A stretch of DNA of 64,000 bases from Muscardinus avellanarius (lineage: Eukaryota; Chordata; Mammalia; Rodentia; Gliridae), in assembly GCA_963383645.1 (NCBI GenBank), contig OY726558.1:183513634-183577633 (forward strand), given 5' to 3'. Shown piece after piece: positions 57,885 through 64,000 of the stretch. The stretch's first letter is position 1, and the number at the start of each line of letters is the position of its first letter. The position numbers and the translations under genes are program-made. Below the pieces are notes generated by a model. It had not been told where the DNA came from, did not search any database, and saw only the letters and a program-made list of their open reading frames with translations.

Positions 57885-58615
57885 AAGTTTGTTTCATTCA
57901 GAAAAGCAAGTCTGGTTCAACATATGCAAATCAATACATGTTATTCAACACATAAATAGAGCTGAGAATAAAATCCACTTGGTTATATCAATAGATGCTG
58001 AAAAAACACTTGATAAATTCCAATGCTCATTCATGTTAAAAAAAAAAAACACTGCAGAAAATTGGAATAAAAGGAATGTATTTCAACATCATTAAGGCAA
58101 TATACAATAAGCCCAAGGCCAACATCATAGTCAGTGGGGAAAAACTGCAAGAATTTCTCTAAATTCAGAAACAAGACAAGGATGATACCCACCTCACCAA
58201 TTCTTTCCAATACAGTCTTCAAGATTCTTGCCACGGCAATAAGACAAGAGAAGGATATCAAAGAAATTCAAATAGAAAAAGAGGAAATAAAATTATCCTT
58301 GTTTGCAGATGACATGATCTTTTATCTAGAAGGCCCAAAGAACTCAATCAAAAGACTCCCAGAGCTGATTAAACAATTCAGCAAAGTTGCAGGATAAAAA
58401 AATCAACTTAAAGAAATCAGTTGCTTTTCTTTATGTTAACAATTAATCCATAATGAAAGAAATAAAACAATTTACAATAACCTCAAAACCAATAAAATAC
58501 CTAGTAATAAACCTAACTAAAGATTTAAAAGACCTCTAAAATGAAAACTATAAAACATTAAAGAAAGAAATTGAAGAAGACCTTAGAAGATGGGATAGTG
58601 TTTATATATACAAAA
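57885..58615 (+). mobile_element. L1 ORF2 reverse-transcriptase segment, head to head with the minus piece
   Basis: Plus-strand translation includes [40 protein letters not shown] and [19 protein letters not shown], where FADD is the catalytic box. Frameshifts and an A12 run at 58038-58050 break it. Together with 57235-57880 it could be one insertion with 5' inversion and an internal gap; no duplication was found to prove it. Confidence 0.85.
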
Positions 58616-61600
58616 AATGACAAGAGTTGCTTAAGATATTATTTTCTCAAAGTTTCTGAATTCTCAAAATTGTCCAAGCTCTTTTCATTAAACTTACTTA
58701 AATGACTAGCAACCTATTTTAACAATTATCTATTATTTGTAGCTCACAAAAGTGATAGAGAACCAGTTAGTTACAACTGATTGATCAATTGCTATTTGCC
58801 AAGTCTTTGACTGTGGAACATCAAAGTCAACTGTGAACGCCGTTAGCTTTTACTGTCTTCTTTCCTGGGAAAGCACCACAAAGACAATGACCCATTCTCC
58901 TTCCACTACTGCAGGCCACTCTCATCTCCTCTGGTTCTGATGCCAGAAAATGTGTTAATATGTCAGAAGTACATACAATTCTCAAGTTTAAATTGGCAAC
59001 CTAGTAGTGGCCCAAATACATGTAGTTACCTTTTGCTTCAAAAAAAAGTAGTTGAAATGCACTTGATAGCTTCAAATGGTCATCTTACCCAGGATATTAG
59101 AGTGTGAGCCAATTCCATTGAAGGCTGCTCTCCCAAGTGCATGGTATAATACACTGACTTCACTATTGGTGGTTTCATTTAAGAAATCAATTGTCAGTTG
59201 TCAGTATAAAGCAACCATTTTAGCAACCAACTGGAAATAAAAATTTAAGAACCCTTTCTTAAAGTAATGTAATTGGGGTTGGCCACCAGTAATTTACTTT
59301 TTTATTATTTAAAGGATATGTAACTTTTATGTTGAATAAATGTTTGACTTTATATTTGCTCTGAAGCTGTGCAGTTTACACTTAATTATCATTATCTATT
59401 AAGATGTAAACCATCTTTGGCTACATTTTTCATTCTGTAAAATGTTTAAAGAACTTTGAAAATCAGAACTTTTTTAATTAATAAAGAAAATATATAGCCA
59501 TTTATGTGCTATATCTTTCTGTTATAATAATGTGAAATAGTTATTTATTTATTTCACAAAATAAGGTTCCAAATTATGATCATTTCCAAATAATATCAGT
59601 TGGATTTATACTTTTGCAAAAACTACTAAAAATGGAAGATAATTTTGTGGCATTATATTATAAAATTATATTAAATGAGAAAAATAATACTTTGGACAAT
59701 TACTTGACCTAACTATATAGTAACTTCAAAGAACAACAAGAAGCCTGTCAGTCTTAATAAAACCTGTTTGAAACAATATAGCGATGTACTAAAGAGTCTA
59801 CCTTTTAGATTAAACCCTGCATATGGATGAATTTCAACTCATAATTGCAAACTGTATGTCTGTAATCACCTTACCTAAAACATTTAAACTGTTGGGATTA
59901 TAAAATTGCAAAATGATTTCAGAGAACAAATTGTCAGCTCCTTAAAGGTAACAGAGTTATCATATGATTCTGCATTTCCATAGTTATTCCCAAAATCTTG
60001 CTCATGAATATTTATAATAATGTGACTTATAATGTTTCAGGAGTAGAAATATATGAAATATTCATTAACCTATTAGTTCAATAAAACATGATATATCTAT
60101 ACAATAAATTATTATTCATAAAAATGAGGACTGAAAAATGATACATGTTAAAACATAGTGAACCTTGAAAATGATATGCTAATTTAAAGAAACCAATCAC
60201 AATAAAGAACATTGGTTATTGTATGATTCCAATGATATGATAAATATTGATGACGTGTTACTATTTATTAAAAATCAACTTTCATTTGCATATGGAACAT
60301 TTTCTTATATTGCACCATTATTAGTTTCCTAAAGACTCATTCTATTGGAAAAGGATGTTTATGAAATATTGCGATAGGGAATTACAGTCTTTTTTGTGGT
60401 ACCTGATGGTCTTAAAGTTTTATCAGCTTTGTGCTTTTTAATTACTCAACCACTGTTAATGCCCTGACACACTGCTTTCAATTGCTGCTTCTATCATCCC
60501 CCTACAATGTTCTTGGTCTACTCATTGCTTATCTTGTATCCTGTTCGGAATGCAAGAGCCTGAACACTTATCATTTCTTATCTCACTTGATCTTCATGGA
60601 TTACTTTTTGGTCTTTGCTTCATTCCCCTGATTTTCCAACAATCTCTTTGACTCCCCTTACGACAGGATCATTATGTCTTACTTTCATTTCTGTAGAGCT
60701 ATGTTCTTCTGGGATCTCACACAATTCCCGTTTCTTCTTTGAATACTTCTTTCTCATAGCTTCATGACTCCCACCTGTTTATCTTCCAAGATGTTTCCTG
60801 AGTCTGGTCCTTCAATCTACCTTCATACTGAGTAAAACTTGGAGGTACAACTTCAACATCACCAAGATAAACTACATCCTAATTTCTAGACTTTTCCCCC
60901 TAATTTTCACTCCCTTCTGCTCTATTTGCTTAATCCTATACCTTGGGATCAATTTTAATTTTCCTTTGTTTCTTACTACCAATCCATCACTATATTCTTA
61001 ATTTTGTCTTCTAAACTATCTTTTTAACCTGTCTCTCTCTATTTACTCTATGGTCATTCTACTAGATCAGACTACCACAGATTCCTATGTAGATTTTTTT
61101 CTTAACCAGTTCTACAATGATCAAAATTACCAGTCCCAAAAATGTCTTAATACAGCTATCTATTTTTACCATCTCCAATTTCTCTCTTATATTCATTTTA
61201 CTGATACATGATCTGCATATTCCCCTCCCAAACCCTTAAATGCGCTTGCAAAAGTCACCAGACATTTTCTGTGGCAGAATCCAATAGACAATTATCAGTT
61301 TGTTAATGAACTGGTTGTGTCAATAGCCATTTAACACCATTCAGTAACCACTATGCTTTTATGATGAAATCTCTTGTCTTTAGTTTTGCTAAAGATGAAA
61401 ATTTGGTATGTGCATCTCTTCTTTTTTCTCTAAAACTGTCAAAAATGGATATATTGAATGTAAATATATTAACTCAGAAGAAAAAAAGTATGATATATGT
61501 TTTTAAAATTGTAAAATGGTTAGAAGTGTGGTTTTGACATAACACAAGTTGTCATCCACATAAATGTAGAGCAATTTATTTATAAAAAAAGTGAGGCCAA

Positions 61601-61690
61601 TTCACCTTTTATCCTCTGGAGATCATGGAAGTAGCAGGTATCAGGAAGCACAGTGGTTAAAGAAGTTGCTAAATGCAGGTGTATTTAAAT
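58616..61690. other. Unique AT-rich intron
   Basis: No SINE, L1 or exon recognised. About 60420-61080 is C/T-rich on the plus strand with short open frames and may be an old repeat. Confidence 0.4.
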
Positions 61691-61692
61691 CT

Positions 61693-62078
61693 TGCTGTAG
61701 TTCAGATGATGTTCTGTGTTTCCCCCAAGGCCCAGATGTTAAAGTCTTGGTTCTCAGCATGGCACTATAGTGGACCTTTGAGAGGCAGGGCCTAATAGGA
61801 GATCCGTAGGTCATTGGTGGTGACCTGCCAAAGGGAACTGTGGGACTCTGGCCCATACCTCTTTCTCTTTTTCTATCTGGTCATGGGGTGAGTATTTTAC
61901 CCTATCACATAGTCTCCTCCACACTATTGCCCTCTGTCACACCATCAGTGGACTAATGCAATGAGTCCACTAGATCATAGACTGGTATCTCTAAAACCAG
62001 GAGCCAAAACAAACATTTTTCCTTTTTATGATGATTATCTCAGGTATTTTGTGATAGACAGTGATAGAAAGATGAGGA
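61693..62078 (+). mobile_element. ERVL-MaLR-like LTR relic
   Basis: TGCTGTAGTTCAGATGATG at the left, GGCAGGGCCTAATAGGAG, then AACCAGGAGCCAAAACAAAC and CTCAGGTATTTTGTGATAGA at the right follow MaLR LTR order, including the region around the poly(A) site. Old and diverged; family not assigned. Confidence 0.6.
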
Positions 62079-64000
62079 ATGCCACTCTTTAAGTCATCAC
62101 TGCACCCCCAGATAAGTCTCCTCTTCTTATATATTTGCAATATTTCATGATAAAATAATTATACTGGGAAGATTCCTGACTCATAATTACAGCCATGTTA
62201 TAGAGAAGAATAAACCATTAAGGAGGAAACAGTGGAACTACATGAGAATTTGCATACTGATCTACCTGTTTTCAGAAAGCTGGCATTCAGGTACATACTG
62301 CCTAGAGAGAATAGAAGATTCTTCTTTGCACAAACTGATTAATTTTAGATAAAATAATCCCCTAAACTGATTGACCTGCCAAGAAGGAACTTTACCACCT
62401 AACTAAATGATGGTGAAACTTTTTATTGTGCCCTAACCACATACAGTAACTTCCAGGTAACTTCTAATGCTTAAAATCAATGAGCAACCAATGGTCATTG
62501 TATGTTTAAGGAAATAAAAAATATAAAATAAGAAAAAATAACTTAAACATGGAATGGATAAATATAGACACAGAGTATATAATACCCAAAAGCTAAGTAA
62601 ATATTCTCTAAAAGTGAGGAAGTAGATTACCTTTTTAAACAATATTAAATTGTTCTCAAAGGGTCAAGGAGAGAATAAAACATAACTTCAGAAAATTAAA
62701 AATATGTAAATATAAAAGTGCAAAATTTAATAGAATGGTTTAAAGGTAAATTCAGAGAAGTATTCCAATAAATAATTACCCTGTAAAAAAAAGGAATAGG
62801 AAACAAAATTATGAGACATTAGAATTCTACTCTAGGAAGCACAAATAATAATTTCAGAGTTAAGAAATTGGCTAATAGAGAGAGGGATTTATCAAATAAC
62901 TAGTATTCCAATTATTTTCAGAACTCAGAAGTCATAACTCCAGATGGAGCCTACCAACAGACCATGATGGATGAACACACACAAGTGTGCACATGCCCCT
63001 GACAATTATGAAATTTCAGCATAGTAGTGATGCTAAGAGTTTAATTTTTTTTTCCACAAAGAGAAAATAAACAAGCAAATTATGTGAGGATAAAAAAAAT
63101 GCATTCATTTTCTGTTACCAAATGGCTAGATTATTTAATGACTATTGAATGATTTCTGCCCATAAACTTTGTTTTCCCCGTTGGACACGTTGAGCCATAT
63201 ATCACAAATTTGGCTAATTATTATCTGATCTTTTTGCTCTAAATGCTCCAGAGAAATCCCTCCATTTGATTTTTCTGGGTGTGATCTCGAGTTGATGGCT
63301 CCACAACCCTCTTTTGAATTTGAGGTTTTTAGATTTAAAGTGGTTCGTAAGCCTCACAAATCAAACTCAGCCTTTCTATTCTTGTTATCACTGATTTTCT
63401 AGACCAGAGGCAGTTCTCTCCTGGCAAAATGTCACCACTTGATTCCAGTTTCTTCAAGGTTTGGCAAGCAAAAATAACCCCTCTATAATGATTTTTAACT
63501 GCACTGTTTTGTTATGTATAGGTTTTGACTCGTGTATAATCTCAGCTTTATGTAGGTATATTACACATCCATAATGCTTTACAGACTCAACAAAGGTGCT
63601 TTAATCACTTGAATATCATTTTATGAATGTGCTCTGAAGATGTCATTCGTCAGAGCAGAGCAGTTCCTGTACATACTACTTGCAATTCTGCAGCACTTAA
63701 CCAGATGGCCCCCTATAGTTTTGAAGCAGTTAATACACCTAGAAAATATGCTGACTTCTGAGAGGAAGACAGTTGCTGGGGACCAATAGGAAAGTTTCTC
63801 AGGCATAGAATATTGAAGAAGTGAAATAAATACTATGTAATGATTCATTTAAAACTAAACGGAAAGTTCTATAATAAAATTAATATGTGTTATAATAACC
63901 TTATAAAACGTGATGTCTTCTGAATGCAAATTTCACATTTATTATGTTTCATGTTAATGTGATGGAAAATTAATTGGCTTCATTAGAAATAAAACAAATC
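62079..64000. other. Unique AT-rich intron
   Basis: No recognisable repeat, exon or RNA gene. Short open frames on both strands look accidental. Confidence 0.4.

Larger units (their letters stand above)
49716..64000 (+). other. GPC5: Intron downstream of the glypican exon
   Basis: The final GPC5 coding exon (attachment region and GPI signal) was not found, so this is read as intron running past the window edge. Between the annotated repeats, about 50.78-52.80, 54.74-57.23, 58.62-61.69 and 62.08-64.00 kb hold nothing I can recognise. SINEs are absent after about 53.73 kb. Confidence 0.6.

Overview
The window is mammalian nuclear DNA, most probably from a squirrel-family rodent (Sciuridae). 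The evidence is about 30 copies of a dimeric SINE whose left half is B1/7SL-like and whose right half is ID/tRNA-like (the arrangement known from sciurids as MEN-type), together with many L1 fragments sharing the same 3' UTR. There is no bacterial gene organisation. Nearly all open reading frames over 60 codons are chance frames or transposon pieces. The species cannot be named from the sequence.

Only one host coding exon is supported: 49589-49709 on the plus strand, a 121-bp exon with a pyrimidine-rich acceptor and a GTAAGG donor. Its 40 whole codons match the C-terminal part of a glypican, best GPC5, just before the glycosaminoglycan-attachment region. The rest of the window is therefore read as intron of a very large plus-strand gene.

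Layout. 1-3413: 5' half of a full-length minus-strand L1 (5' UTR, frameshifted ORF1, start of ORF2). 3421-9600: dense SINEs, an L1 with a 5' inversion, an L1 nested in an older L1, and CA/GGAA microsatellites. 9.6-15.8 kb: mostly unique AT-rich intron with a few SINEs. 15831-18651: an L1 flanked by an 18-bp perfect duplication, with an intact 305-codon ORF1 but no sense ORF2. 18.65-23.6 kb: unique sequence. 23600-26431: an L1 with duplicated target sites whose 5' UTR is joined directly to the middle of ORF2, later hit by a solo LTR. 28.4-31.7 kb: L1 fragments. 32-53.5 kb: SINEs, L1 pieces, an inverted repeat at 47866-48211, and the glypican exon. 53.8-54.1 kb: a compact LTR-like insertion. 57.2-58.6 kb: a head-to-head L1. 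58.6-64 kb: no SINE, one old MaLR-like LTR at about 61.7-62.1 kb.

No new multi-gene system was found. The most unusual objects are the two structurally altered L1 copies (ORF1-only, and 5'UTR-ORF2 fusion). Each appears to have been integrated as a unit because target-site duplications bracket the whole rearranged element. Repeat family names are by recognition and edges are approximate unless a target-site duplication fixes them.
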